DNA of 64,000 nucleotides. It comes from Zoogloea oleivorans. Lineage in GTDB: Bacteria; Pseudomonadota; Gammaproteobacteria; Burkholderiales; Rhodocyclaceae. Shown here piece after piece: positions 1 through 7,981 of this stretch. The position numbers and the translations under genes are program-made. Location of the stretch: positions 42,376 through 106,375 of the forward strand of contig NZ_SDKK01000014.1 of NCBI RefSeq assembly GCF_008107625.1, in the 5' to 3' direction. The notes beneath the pieces are model-generated. The model searched no databases. It saw only the letters and a program-made list of their open reading frames with translations, and was not told the DNA's origin. The first letter of the stretch is position 1; the number at the start of each line of letters is the position of its first letter.

Positions 1-1317
1 CTGGTCGGCGCCGACCAGGCCGCCCTCGAACTCCTCGGTCTGCGTCGTGAAGATTTGCCGCGGCGCCACTACAGCATGCTTTTCGATGTCCCCCTCGGCA
101 CCCTGATCGACCGCGCCCGCCGCGATCCGTCCTCGCTGATTGCCATTTCCGGTCGTAACGGCGAGCGTTTCTATGCCCGCCTGCGCGGCAACTTCGCATC
201 GATGCCGACGGGTTCGTCGTCGCTGGTCGATACCAAGGGCGAGCGGGTCACCCGGCCAGCGAAGGCCGAGCCGGTGATGACGCCAGCCATGGCGCATGCC
301 AGCATGACCCTCAAGTCCCTGTCCACCGGTGACGAGCGCCTGCAGGCCGCCATCGACAAGGGCACGCGCATCCTTGGTCGTGACATCCCGATCCTCATCC
401 AGGGCGAGTCCGGTGCCGGCAAGGAAATGTTCGCCAAGGCCTTCCACAACAGCGGCCCGCGGGCCCTGGGGCCCTTCGTGGCGCTCAACTGTGCGGCGAT
501 TCCGGAAACCCTGATCGAATCCGAACTGTTTGGCTACTCGGGCGGCGCTTTCACTGGCGCGCGCAAGGAAGGTGCCATCGGCAAGATCCAGCAGGCTCAT
601 GGCGGCACCCTGTTCCTCGACGAAGTCGGCGACATGCCCCTGTCCCTGCAGGCCCGCCTGCTGCGTGTGCTGCAGGAGCGCTGCGTGACACCGCTGGGCA
701 CCAACAAGAGCATTCCGGTGGACATCACGCTGGTCTGTGCGACCCACCGCCGCCTCAAGGAAGAAGTGGCGCGCGGCGGCTTCCGGGAGGATTTGTACTA
801 CCGCCTCAATGGCCTGTGCATCAACCTGCCGTCGCTTCGCGAGCGCAGCGACATCGATCGCCTGATCGACAAGCTGCTTCGCGAGGAAGCCGGCCCCGAC
901 CGCAAGGTCGAGGTTTCCCACAAGGTCATGCAGGCCTTCCTCAGCTATCGCTGGCCGGGCAACATCCGTCAGCTCAACAATGTCATCCGGGTTGCCATCG
1001 CGCTGCTCGACGATGACGAGGACGTCATCGAAACCTGGCATCTGCCCGACGATGTCTTCGAGGAAATCGGCGAGATCACACCCGCTGCCTGTACGGCCTC
1101 CGCGATGATGCGTCCGGGTTCCGCTCCAATCATGACCGATGCCCGTAACGCGGCGCCCGCGGCCAGCGCGGCAGCCACCAATTTCGGTCGTCTGGAGGAA
1201 ATCGAGCGCGACATGATCCAGCGCACCCTCGAAGCCGAAAATGGCAACATTTCCTCTGCGGCCCGGCGGCTGGGCATCAGCCGCAATACGCTGTACCGCA
1301 AGCTCGGGCGCTTCTGA
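1..1317 (+). CDS. Sigma-54-dependent transcriptional activator (AcoR/Fis type), 5' truncated
   Basis: The reading frame is open from the first base, so the N-terminus (probably a sensory domain) lies outside the window. The AAA+ core is complete. It has Walker A GESGAGKE near base 403, the GAFTGA loop that contacts sigma-54 near base 547, and Walker B LFLDEVGD near base 610. The last 40 residues form a Fis-type helix-turn-helix (ARRLGISRNTLYRKL). The family drives open-complex formation at -24/-12 promoters. A good -24/-12 candidate lies upstream of aauB at 2570, so this protein may activate the amine-oxidation operon. The effector and target are inferred. A hairpin terminator follows the stop codon. 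Confidence 0.9.
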   Translation: MVGADQAALELLGLRREDLPRRHYSMLFDVPLGTLIDRARRDPSSLIAISGRNGERFYARLRGNFASMPTGSSSLVDTKGERVTRPAKAEPVMTPAMAHASMTLKSLSTGDERLQAAIDKGTRILGRDIPILIQGESGAGKEMFAKAFHNSGPRALGPFVALNCAAIPETLIESELFGYSGGAFTGARKEGAIGKIQQAHGGTLFLDEVGDMPLSLQARLLRVLQERCVTPLGTNKSIPVDITLVCATHRRLKEEVARGGFREDLYYRLNGLCINLPSLRERSDIDRLIDKLLREEAGPDRKVEVSHKVMQAFLSYRWPGNIRQLNNVIRVAIALLDDDEDVIETWHLPDDVFEEIGEITPAACTASAMMRPGSAPIMTDARNAAPAASAAATNFGRLEEIERDMIQRTLEAENGNISSAARRLGISRNTLYRKLGRF

Positions 1318-1341
1318 GCGGGTGCTCCCGGTGTAAGGCAG

Positions 1342-1372
1342 AAAGCCCTCTTTGCGAGGGCTTTCTTTTTTA
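1342..1372 (+). terminator. Rho-independent terminator
   Basis: The arms AAAGCCCTC and GAGGGCTTT are perfectly complementary around a 5-nt loop and are followed by CTTTTTT. It sits 25 bases after the sigma-54 activator stop and ends that transcript before the convergent araC-type gene. Confidence 0.9.
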
Positions 1373-1407
1373 TGGGCCGGATTGAGATCCGCCCGGCAGG
1401 GGGCCCT

Positions 1408-2421
1408 TCAGAATGCGCTAAGCCGGCGCGTATGGCTGTTGCGCAGGGTTTCGGAAGGCAGCTCGCCAAACATGGCCTTGTAGTCGGCGGCGAAGTGGGA
1501 GAGGTGCCAGAAGCCCCAGCGGGCGGCCACATCGGCGACCGAGTCGTGTTCGCCATCGGCGTGGCGCAGGGCCCGGCGCACGCCGTTCAGGCGCATGGCG
1601 CGCAGAAAGCTCACCGGGTTCAGGTTGAGCACATCCTGGAAGCTGTACTGCAGGGTGCGCCGTGACACATTGAGTTCGGCGCACAGGTCGGCGACGGTGA
1701 TCGGCTCGTCGATGTGCGTGCGCATGTATTCGCGGGCCCGTTCGACGATCTGCCGGCGGGTCTGGCTGGTCGAGGCGGGGCGGGCGATGTCGGTCTCGTT
1801 GCCGATTGCGGCTAAAAGGCTGCCGTAGATGGCCTGCTCGAGTGCTTTCCTCATCGCCGCATGTTCGAGCATTTGCGGCGTGGTCCTGACCGTGTTGAGC
1901 ATGGTCAGCAGGAAGGCGCGCAGCTCGGCGGCTTTTTCCGGCGCGCCGTGGACAATCCGCTGCTTGCCGATTTCGGCTTGGATGTCGCGGTTCTCGACGC
2001 GCCGGGCGTAGTCGACGAAGGCCGCCGTGTCGGCCGTGACGCCGAGGATGTCGAGTTGCCGTGGTGTGCGGAAATCAAGCTGTTCGCCGCCTTGCAGCGT
2101 GAGGATCGAATCCCGGTTGAAAACTTCTCCGCAATACCATCCTTCGCCCTCGGCTTCTACCGGAATACCGAAGGTTGTCGAGCCTTCCCAGGCCTGTCCG
2201 GCCTCATGGACGATCTGGTTGGTGCGCTCGCGAAAGACCTGCACGTTGCCGAACCAGGCTTCCTCCACCCCCCCGCTGAAGCGTCCGGCCGAAAGCTGCT
2301 CGTAGCGCTGTTTCCAGTGCTGCAGGCAGCGTGCGTGATCGTAGGCATCGTCGGTTGTCGCTACGGTGAACGAGCAATGCGCGTCCACCGTCTCGCCCGC
2401 CGACAGGGCTGCAGGGTTCAT
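1408..2421 (-). CDS. AraC-family transcriptional regulator (EutR-like)
   Basis: This is a 337-residue protein. Its last 100 residues form the AraC double helix-turn-helix: a first helix pair around ITVADLCAELNVSRRTLQ and a second around VADVAARWGFWHLSHFAADY. The preceding 220 residues resemble the ligand-binding half of EutR-type regulators. It is transcribed away from the aau operon, with which it shares a 354-base intergenic region holding tandem GTGC-N3-GCAC repeats. AraC proteins often bind direct repeats spaced about two helical turns apart, so control of the divergent amine operon is plausible. The ligand, possibly an amine or aldehyde, cannot be read from the sequence. Confidence 0.88.
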   Translation of the reverse strand: MNPAALSAGETVDAHCSFTVATTDDAYDHARCLQHWKQRYEQLSAGRFSGGVEEAWFGNVQVFRERTNQIVHEAGQAWEGSTTFGIPVEAEGEGWYCGEVFNRDSILTLQGGEQLDFRTPRQLDILGVTADTAAFVDYARRVENRDIQAEIGKQRIVHGAPEKAAELRAFLLTMLNTVRTTPQMLEHAAMRKALEQAIYGSLLAAIGNETDIARPASTSQTRRQIVERAREYMRTHIDEPITVADLCAELNVSRRTLQYSFQDVLNLNPVSFLRAMRLNGVRRALRHADGEHDSVADVAARWGFWHLSHFAADYKAMFGELPSETLRNSHTRRLSAF

Positions 2422-2524
2422 GGGTTTTATCTTTCGTGGGGTGTTCGCGGACCTATCGTCCGGCTCTCCATTTTTAAAGTAATCCTAATTCCCGATTCTT
2501 CGCAAGTCCCTTTGGCGTTCTATT

Positions 2525-2553
2525 GTGCGTTGCACAAAAATGGTGCGGTGCAC
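2525..2553. promoter_or_regulatory. Tandem GTGC-N3-GCAC repeats, candidate activator site
   Basis: Two near-identical 11-mers, GTGCGTTGCAC (2525-2535) and GTGCGGTGCAC (2543-2553), start 18 bases apart. Each is itself an inverted repeat (GTGC/GCAC). They lie about 18 bases upstream of the -24/-12 promoter, inside the 354-base gap (2422-2775) between the AraC-type gene and aauB. They could be bound by the AraC-type regulator or the sigma-54 activator. Which one is not determined. Confidence 0.5.
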
Positions 2554-2569
2554 ACAGAAATCCCCTTTT

Positions 2570-2586
2570 TGGACAGGCACTTGCAC
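2570..2586 (+). promoter_or_regulatory. Candidate sigma-54 (-24/-12) promoter of the aau operon
   Basis: TGGACAGGCACTTGCAC keeps the invariant GG (2571-2572) and GC (2583-2584) at the required spacing and matches TTGCA fully at -12. The CAC after the -24 GG is replaced by ACA. Transcription would start near 2596, inside or beside the palindrome TTGGCATTGCCAA (2591-2603). A sigma-54 activator gene lies 1.3 kb away, which supports the call. No comparably good -35/-10 pair was noticed in this gap. Confidence 0.55.
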
Positions 2587-2775
2587 CAACTTGGCATTGC
2601 CAATCTCGGATAACGGAATTCTCCGCTCCGCGATCAGTATCCGTTCAACCGCAAGCCGGACTGTTCCGGTCGGCCAGCGGGAGACCCCGGTTCGACAACG
2701 TACCGGGGGACAACGGACAGGTGCCCCGGCAGAGAGACTGACCGGACCGGGCACCGCGCCAACAAGGAGGAAAAC

Positions 2776-3930
2776 GTGCTTCGAAAAGCCTTTGCAGGGA
2801 GCCTGCTGACGACGGCGCTGACACTGGGCATGAGTGCCGGTGCGCTGGCCGAGCTGGCTCCCGAATCCATCACGACGGGCCAGCTCCCGCCGCCCCATCC
2901 CTACCGCATCTACCTGTCGGACGTGGCCATCGGCCACATCGTCGATGGCCGCCTGCACGTCATCGACGGCAAGCGGCTGAGCTACGAGGGCATCGTCGCC
3001 ACCGGCTACACCGGCCAGGTGACCCTGTCGGCCGATCGCAAGGAAATCTTCGTGGCGACCACCTACTACTCGCGTCTGAGCCACGGGGTGCGTACCGATG
3101 TGGTCGATGTGCATGACGCGCAGACCCTGAAGAAGACCGGCGAGATCGAGATCCCGCCGCGGCATGCCCAGTCCCTCAACTACAAGGGCACCATCCGGGC
3201 CTCGGCCGACGGGCGCTGGCTGTTTGTGCAGTACGCCACGCCGGCCACCTCGGTGGGCATCATCGACCTGCAGACCCGCAAGGCGGTGGCCGAAGTGGCG
3301 ACCCCGGGCTGCTGGAGCATTCTGCCGGCGGCCTCCGTGGGGGGGCGCTTCTCGACGATCTGTGGTGACGGCACGCTGCTGACGGTCAGCCTAGACGACA
3401 AGGGGCAGGTCGCCACCCAGAAGCGCAGCGCCAAGTTCTTCGATGCCGACAAGGACCCGATCTTCATTCACGGCGAGCAGGACGGCGATACCTACCGCTT
3501 CGTGTCCTTTCATGGCGATGTGTATGCCGCACGGGTGGGCGGTGCGGTGGCGGGCTTTGAGCCGGCCTGGTCGATTCTCAATGCCGCTGACCGCAAGCAG
3601 GGCTGGCGTCCGGGGGGGTACCAGCTGATCGCCCAGCACAACGCCAGCGGCCGGCTCTACGTCGGCATGCACGACAAGGGCATGGAAGGCAGCCACAAGA
3701 CGCCAGCCAAGGAGATCTGGACCATCGATCTGGCCGCCCAAAAGCGCGTCGCCCGCACCCCCGGCACCAACGCCATCGCGCTGGCGGTCAGCCAGGGCGA
3801 GGGGGCCAGGCTGTTTGCCTATGACGGTGTGAAGGCGGCTATCGCGGCCTTCGATGTCGGCAGCAAGCTGAGTCTTGCCGGGCGCCTGGAGCACGTTGGC
3901 GAGACGCCCACCCAGATGGAGCTGCACTGA
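2776..3930 (+). CDS. aauB: Aromatic amine dehydrogenase large (beta-propeller) subunit
   Basis: This is the heavy subunit of a periplasmic quinoprotein amine dehydrogenase that oxidises primary amines such as phenylethylamine or tyramine to aldehyde plus ammonia. The 384-residue product has a signal peptide ending near residue 25 (GALA|EL). It continues as a MauB/AauB-type beta-propeller with repeated blades, for example LSADRKEIFVATTYYSR and RASADGRWLFVQYATP. GTG is the start codon, preceded by a strong AAGGAGG at 2764 with 5-base spacing. It is first in a B-E-D-A gene order identical to that reported for Alcaligenes faecalis aau. Its stop overlaps the aauE start by one base. The choice of aau over mau rests on the absence of mauF/G/C/L/M/N and the presence of an aldehyde dehydrogenase of phenylacetaldehyde type. 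Confidence 0.9.
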   Translation: MLRKAFAGSLLTTALTLGMSAGALAELAPESITTGQLPPPHPYRIYLSDVAIGHIVDGRLHVIDGKRLSYEGIVATGYTGQVTLSADRKEIFVATTYYSRLSHGVRTDVVDVHDAQTLKKTGEIEIPPRHAQSLNYKGTIRASADGRWLFVQYATPATSVGIIDLQTRKAVAEVATPGCWSILPAASVGGRFSTICGDGTLLTVSLDDKGQVATQKRSAKFFDADKDPIFIHGEQDGDTYRFVSFHGDVYAARVGGAVAGFEPAWSILNAADRKQGWRPGGYQLIAQHNASGRLYVGMHDKGMEGSHKTPAKEIWTIDLAAQKRVARTPGTNAIALAVSQGEGARLFAYDGVKAAIAAFDVGSKLSLAGRLEHVGETPTQMELH

Positions 3931-4475
3931 TGGAAGCCCTGACCCTCGACCCGGTGCTGGCCCGCGTCTGCGGCGCGGCCTTGGCGGTGGTGCTGCTCAG
4001 CGGTGCCTGGCAAAAGCTGCGTGACCTGGCGGTCTTCGAGGCCTCGGTCGACATCTACCGGCTGCTACCCGAAGCGCTGGTACCGCTGTTTGCCCGGGCC
4101 TTCCCGCTGTTCGAGGCGCTGGCCGGTGCGGCCTTGCTCTTCGACGCGACCCGCAGCGCTGGTCTGGTGCTGTCCCTGGCCGTGCTCGGCGTTGCCACTG
4201 CCGGCGTCATCGCCAACCTGCTGCGCGGCCACACCGAAATCGACTGCGGCTGTGGCGGAGCGGAAGGCCACACGACGCTCTCCTGGGCCTTGCCGGCCCG
4301 CAATACCGTGCTCCTGATCGCTGCCGTGCTGGGCGGGCAGGACGGCGGCAGCCGTGACCTGATGTGGATCGACTACCTGTCGGTCGCCGGCGGAACGCTG
4401 GCCCTGCTGGGCCTCTACGCCGCCGCCAACCAACTGATGGCCAATCACCCCCGACTGATTCAACTGAGGAACTGA
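3930..4475 (+). CDS. aauE: Amine dehydrogenase maturation membrane protein MauE/AauE
   Basis: This 181-residue integral membrane protein has about four hydrophobic segments (residues 10-25, 55-75, 80-100 and 150-168). It has a cysteine pair in EIDCGCGG near residue 105, typical of MauE. MauE and MauD are required for export, folding and disulfide formation of the small subunit, and the cysteines fit a role in passing reducing or oxidising equivalents to AauD. It starts in a TGATG overlap with aauB, indicating translational coupling, and is followed 2 bases later by aauD. Confidence 0.88.
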   Translation: MEALTLDPVLARVCGAALAVVLLSGAWQKLRDLAVFEASVDIYRLLPEALVPLFARAFPLFEALAGAALLFDATRSAGLVLSLAVLGVATAGVIANLLRGHTEIDCGCGGAEGHTTLSWALPARNTVLLIAAVLGGQDGGSRDLMWIDYLSVAGGTLALLGLYAAANQLMANHPRLIQLRN

Positions 4476-4477
4476 TC

Positions 4478-5074
4478 ATGAACGAAGCCCTGATGATTTC
4501 GAATGTACTGCTGTGGGTTGCCGTGCTGGCCGCGCTGGTCGGGCTGTTTGCCCTGGCCCGCCAGATCGGCGTGCTCTACGAGCGTGTTGCCCCGATGGGC
4601 GCGTTGATGATGGATACCGGCCCCAAGGTGGGCGAGGCCTCGCCGGTGTTTGATCTGCCCGACCTGATCGGCAGCAGCCGTGTCTCGATCGGCCGCCCGG
4701 GTGAAAAGAGCACGCTGCTGTTCTTCCTGTCGCCGACCTGCCCGGTGTGCAAGAAGCTGCTGCCCATCCTCCGCTCGGTAAATAACACCGAAAAGGACTG
4801 GCTGCGCGTGGTGCTCACCTCAGACGGCGAGCAGCCCGAGCACCTGGCCTTCTACGAGAAAGCCGATCTGAAGGAATTCCCCTACGTGCTGTCCAGCGAG
4901 CCGGGCATCGCCTACCGGGTCGCCAAGCTGCCCTATGCCGTGCTGCTCAACGAGCACGGTCGCGTCGTTGCCAAGGGCCTGGTCAATTCCCGCGAACAGC
5001 TCGAAAGCCTCTTCACCGCCAAGGAGCTGGGTGTGGCCTCGGTGCAGGAATTCATCGACCACCAGCACGCCTGA
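4478..5074 (+). CDS. aauD: Thioredoxin-like amine dehydrogenase maturation protein MauD/AauD
   Basis: The 198-residue product is a membrane-anchored thioredoxin-fold protein. An N-terminal hydrophobic segment (residues 6-27) is followed by a periplasmic TlpA/MauD-like domain with the redox pair C88-P-V-C91 and a cis-proline region (KLPYAV). In the family it handles the six disulfides of the small subunit. The ATG at 4478 directly follows the aauE stop (4473-4475). A longer upstream frame exists but would overlap aauE substantially, so this start is preferred. Confidence 0.9.
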   Translation: MNEALMISNVLLWVAVLAALVGLFALARQIGVLYERVAPMGALMMDTGPKVGEASPVFDLPDLIGSSRVSIGRPGEKSTLLFFLSPTCPVCKKLLPILRSVNNTEKDWLRVVLTSDGEQPEHLAFYEKADLKEFPYVLSSEPGIAYRVAKLPYAVLLNEHGRVVAKGLVNSREQLESLFTAKELGVASVQEFIDHQHA

Positions 5075-5101
5075 GCGCCCCCGAACCCAAGGAGAGAAAC
5101 C

Positions 5102-5635
5102 ATGAAATGGCTGGATGATTTATTCGAGCGCAAGACCCGCACGGTGGCGCAGCACAGCTCCCGCCGCGGCGCGCTGATCCGTATCGGCAAGCTGATGGTC
5201 GGCACCGCCTTCGTGCTGCCCGTGCTGCCCTTCGACCGTACCGCCCAGGCGGCGGCCGGCGCGGCCCGCAAGGCTGCCAATGCCAAGCCCGGCGAGACCG
5301 ACTGCGAATACTGGCGCTACTGTGCCCAGGACGGTTACCTGTGCTCGTGCTGCGGCGGCAGCGCCAACACCTGCCCGCCGGGCACCGAGGCTTCCAAAGT
5401 GGCGTGGATCGGCACCTGTCGCAATCCGGACGACGGCAAGGATTACCTGATCAGCTACAACGACTGCTGCGGCAAGACTGCCTGCGGACGCTGCCTGTGC
5501 AACACCAACGAGCGTGAGCGACCGGCCTACCGGATGGGCGTGCATAACGACATCAACTGGTGCATGGCCAACGACTCGACGATGTTCCACTGCACGCTGG
5601 CCGCCGTGGTTGGCGTCGCCGACGGGCAGGGCTGA
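5102..5635 (+). CDS. aauA: Aromatic amine dehydrogenase small subunit (TTQ-bearing)
   Basis: This is the catalytic light chain carrying tryptophan tryptophylquinone. It has a twin-arginine-type leader (residues 19-30, SSRRGALIRIGK, then a hydrophobic stretch), consistent with Tat export. The mature part is very cysteine-rich (CEYWRYC, CSCCGG, NDCCGK, CGRCLC). W102 and W153 lie exactly 51 residues apart, the same spacing as the two cofactor tryptophans W57 and W108 of Paracoccus methylamine dehydrogenase. D121 sits where the catalytic aspartate (D76 there) lies. AGGAGAG precedes the ATG. The 177-residue length is normal for the family. All TTQ residues are present, so the subunit looks functional. 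Confidence 0.93.
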   Translation: MKWLDDLFERKTRTVAQHSSRRGALIRIGKLMVGTAFVLPVLPFDRTAQAAAGAARKAANAKPGETDCEYWRYCAQDGYLCSCCGGSANTCPPGTEASKVAWIGTCRNPDDGKDYLISYNDCCGKTACGRCLCNTNERERPAYRMGVHNDINWCMANDSTMFHCTLAAVVGVADGQG

Positions 5636-5643
5636 GGCCGATC

Positions 5644-6105
5644 ATGCGCACGCTGCTTGCAAGCCTCCTGTGTGCCCTGGCCCTGCCGGCGCTGGCTGCC
5701 GACGGAGCCGCGCTCTTTGCGGCGAACTGTGCGGTGTGCCATCAGCCGGGCGGGGTCGGCCTGCCCGGCATGGCACCGCCGCTGGCCGGCACCCTCGGTG
5801 AACGTCTCCAGGTGGCCGGCCGGGGCTACCTGCCGCGGGTCGTCACCCACGGCATGACCGGCCTGATCACCGTCCAGGGTCAGCGCTACACCGGCTCCAT
5901 GCCGCCCTTCGCCGCCCAGTTGCCCGACGAGGCGCTGGCGGCGGTTCTCAACCATATCCTCGACAGCTTCAACGCCGGCACGCTGCCGGACGGGCACCAG
6001 GCTTACAGCACCGCCGAGCTGGCCGAGGCGCGCGCCGACAAGCTCGCTCCTCACGAGGTACGCAAGCTGCGTGACGGCGCCATGCGCAAGGGGAGCGGGT
6101 CATGA
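5644..6105 (+). CDS. Periplasmic monohaem c-type cytochrome
   Basis: The 153-residue precursor has a signal peptide ending ALA|AD near residue 18, one haem site CAVCH near residue 30, and a normal distal methionine region (YTGSMPPF). That makes it a conventional six-coordinate class I cytochrome. The A. faecalis aau cluster carries a small monohaem cytochrome at the same place (orf-2), so this is the likely electron acceptor or relay from reduced TTQ. The ATG at 5644 lies 8 bases after the aauA stop. An upstream in-frame start would overlap aauA. The 3' end overlaps the next cytochrome gene by four bases. Confidence 0.85.
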   Translation: MRTLLASLLCALALPALAADGAALFAANCAVCHQPGGVGLPGMAPPLAGTLGERLQVAGRGYLPRVVTHGMTGLITVQGQRYTGSMPPFAAQLPDEALAAVLNHILDSFNAGTLPDGHQAYSTAELAEARADKLAPHEVRKLRDGAMRKGSGS

Positions 6106-6539
6106 AGCCGCTCCGGTTGGCGCTGGTGGCCGGCGCGCTGCTGCTGTCGGGGGCGGCGCTGGCCGATGGCGACCGTTCGGCGCGCCTGCAATACATCCTG
6201 CACTGCACCGGCTGCCACCAGGCCGACGGCAGCGGGGCGCCGGATTCTGGGGTGCCCAGCGTGCGTGACCAGCTCGGCCATTTTCTCAAGGTGCCGGACG
6301 GGCGCGCCTTTCTCGTCAAGGTGCCGGGGAGTTCCAACTCGGCCCTTTCCAATGCCGATATCGGCCGCCTGCTCAACTGGATGCTGCGCAGCTTCTCGGC
6401 CTCCACCTTGCCGGCGGACTTTGCCCCGTACACCGAAAGCGAGGTGGCTGCCCTGCGCGCCGCCCCGCTGGACGACGTGGCCGCTGCACGGGCCGGGGTC
6501 GTGACACGGCTGGCGGAGCAGGGCATCACCATTCGCTAG
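6102..6539 (+). CDS. Second c-type cytochrome, no obvious distal methionine
   Basis: The 145-residue precursor has a signal peptide (ALA|DG near residue 22) and one CTGCH haem site near residue 35. Apart from the start codon its only methionine is in NWML, within a C-terminal helix. The segment where a distal ligand is expected reads VPGSSNSALSNADIG and contains none. The haem may therefore be five-coordinate or use another ligand. It starts in an ATGA overlap with the preceding cytochrome gene and is surely co-translated. It could carry electrons, or could act in peroxide-linked TTQ formation, which in mau systems is done by the dihaem MauG. That role is speculation. Confidence 0.8.
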   Translation: MKPLRLALVAGALLLSGAALADGDRSARLQYILHCTGCHQADGSGAPDSGVPSVRDQLGHFLKVPDGRAFLVKVPGSSNSALSNADIGRLLNWMLRSFSASTLPADFAPYTESEVAALRAAPLDDVAAARAGVVTRLAEQGITIR

Positions 6540-6573
6540 CCATCGATTCAAATCTTCGACAGGGAGTCACATC

Positions 6574-7950
6574 ATGAAAACAAACGCACATCACCCGCTC
6601 CGGCCGAAAGCCCTGGGCTGCGCCCTGGCTCTGGCCTTCACGATGTCGGCGCAAGCGGCCGTCAGCGAACAGGACGCCGCCCGGCTCGGCAAGGACCTGA
6701 CCCCCATCGGCGCCGAGAAGGCGGCCAGCAAGGACGGCATCGTGCCCGCCTGGGACGGCGGCATGAGCAAGGTGCCGGCCGGCTGGAAACCCGGCCGCCT
6801 CGACCCCTTCAAGGATGACAAGCCCCTGTATTCCGTCGATGCCGCCAACGTGGACAAGTACCAGGACAAGCTGCCCCCCGGGCAGGTGGCGCTGATCAAG
6901 ACCTACAAGGGTTACCGCGTCGACGTCTATCCGACGCGCCGCAGCTGTCCGGTGCCCGATCTGGTCGCCGAACGCACGAAGAAGAACGCCACCTTCGCCA
7001 AGATCGGCGAGGACGGCTGGCGGCTGGAGCAGGCCTACGGTGCCGGCACGCCGTTCCCGATCCCGAAGACCGGCATCGAGGTGATGTGGAACTACAAGAC
7101 CCGTTACACCGGCCTCGGCCGCCGGGCGCAGATTTCGGCACTGATGCCCGACAAGGACGGCTCCCTCGTCGAGACCAAGCAGTGGTCCTTCGAGATGTAC
7201 CCCTTCAACGATCCGAAAACTGCCACCCTGAAGGATCTGGAGGGTATCGACTCCAAGCTGCTCTTTGACGTGCAGAGCCCGGCTTCCCGTGCCGGCGAGG
7301 GCTACCTGATCCACGCCTACCTGGACAAGCCCCAGGACGCCTGGATCTATTTCCCTGGTCAGCGCCGCGTACGCCGCTCGCCCACCTTCGCCTACGACAA
7401 TCCCATCGCCGGCTTCGACAACCTGTACTTCGTCGATCAGATCAACATGTTCACCGGCGCCCCCGACCGCTACGACTTCAAGCTGCTGGGCAAGAAGGAG
7501 GTGATCGTCCCCTACAACTCCTACAAGCTCATCGACAAGAAGAACAAGTTCAAGGACATGCTCGGCCCCGAGTACGTCAAGCGCGAATTCCAGCGCTACG
7601 AAACCCACCGTGTGTGGGTCGTCGAGGGCACCGTGAAGGGCGACAAGCGCCACAGTTTCGTGAAGCGCGTGTTCTTCATCGACGAGGATTCCTGGGCCCT
7701 GCTGCACGTGGATATGTATGACGCCAAGGGCAACCTGTGGCGTGTGCAGGAAGGCAGCCTGTGGGCGGCGCCCGACGTGGGGGCGTGCATGTCCTACGAG
7801 TACCAGACCTACGACCTCGTTGCCCGTCGCTACGTAACCGACAACTGGACTGCCGAGGGCGAGGTGCTTGACCTGACCGCCGGCAAGGAAGGCCGCGTCA
7901 ACGCCGCCACCTTCAGCCAGGACGAACTGCGTCGCCGCGGCGAACGCTGA
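6574..7950 (+). CDS. DUF1329 family periplasmic/outer-membrane-associated protein
   Basis: The 458-residue precursor has a signal peptide ending SAQA|AV near residue 29. The whole mature region matches the pattern of the DUF1329 family, a LolA/LolB-like fold (for example LGKDLTPIGAEKAAS, IPAWDGG-type start, and YFPGQRRVRRSPTFAYDNP). The family has no fixed biochemical role but is nearly always next to DUF1302, an RND/MMPL transporter and a YCF48-like protein, as here. This suggests the envelope-side handling of a hydrophobic compound. GGGAG at 6562 precedes the ATG. Confidence 0.85.
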   Translation: MKTNAHHPLRPKALGCALALAFTMSAQAAVSEQDAARLGKDLTPIGAEKAASKDGIVPAWDGGMSKVPAGWKPGRLDPFKDDKPLYSVDAANVDKYQDKLPPGQVALIKTYKGYRVDVYPTRRSCPVPDLVAERTKKNATFAKIGEDGWRLEQAYGAGTPFPIPKTGIEVMWNYKTRYTGLGRRAQISALMPDKDGSLVETKQWSFEMYPFNDPKTATLKDLEGIDSKLLFDVQSPASRAGEGYLIHAYLDKPQDAWIYFPGQRRVRRSPTFAYDNPIAGFDNLYFVDQINMFTGAPDRYDFKLLGKKEVIVPYNSYKLIDKKNKFKDMLGPEYVKREFQRYETHRVWVVEGTVKGDKRHSFVKRVFFIDEDSWALLHVDMYDAKGNLWRVQEGSLWAAPDVGACMSYEYQTYDLVARRYVTDNWTAEGEVLDLTAGKEGRVNAATFSQDELRRRGER

Positions 7951-7981
7951 TCCAGCCCACGCTTTTCAGGAGATTCCCATC

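Noticed and set aside
5644..6539. Calling one of the cytochromes MauG
   Set aside because: MauG has two haem sites and about 370 residues. Each of these has a single CxxCH and about 150 residues.
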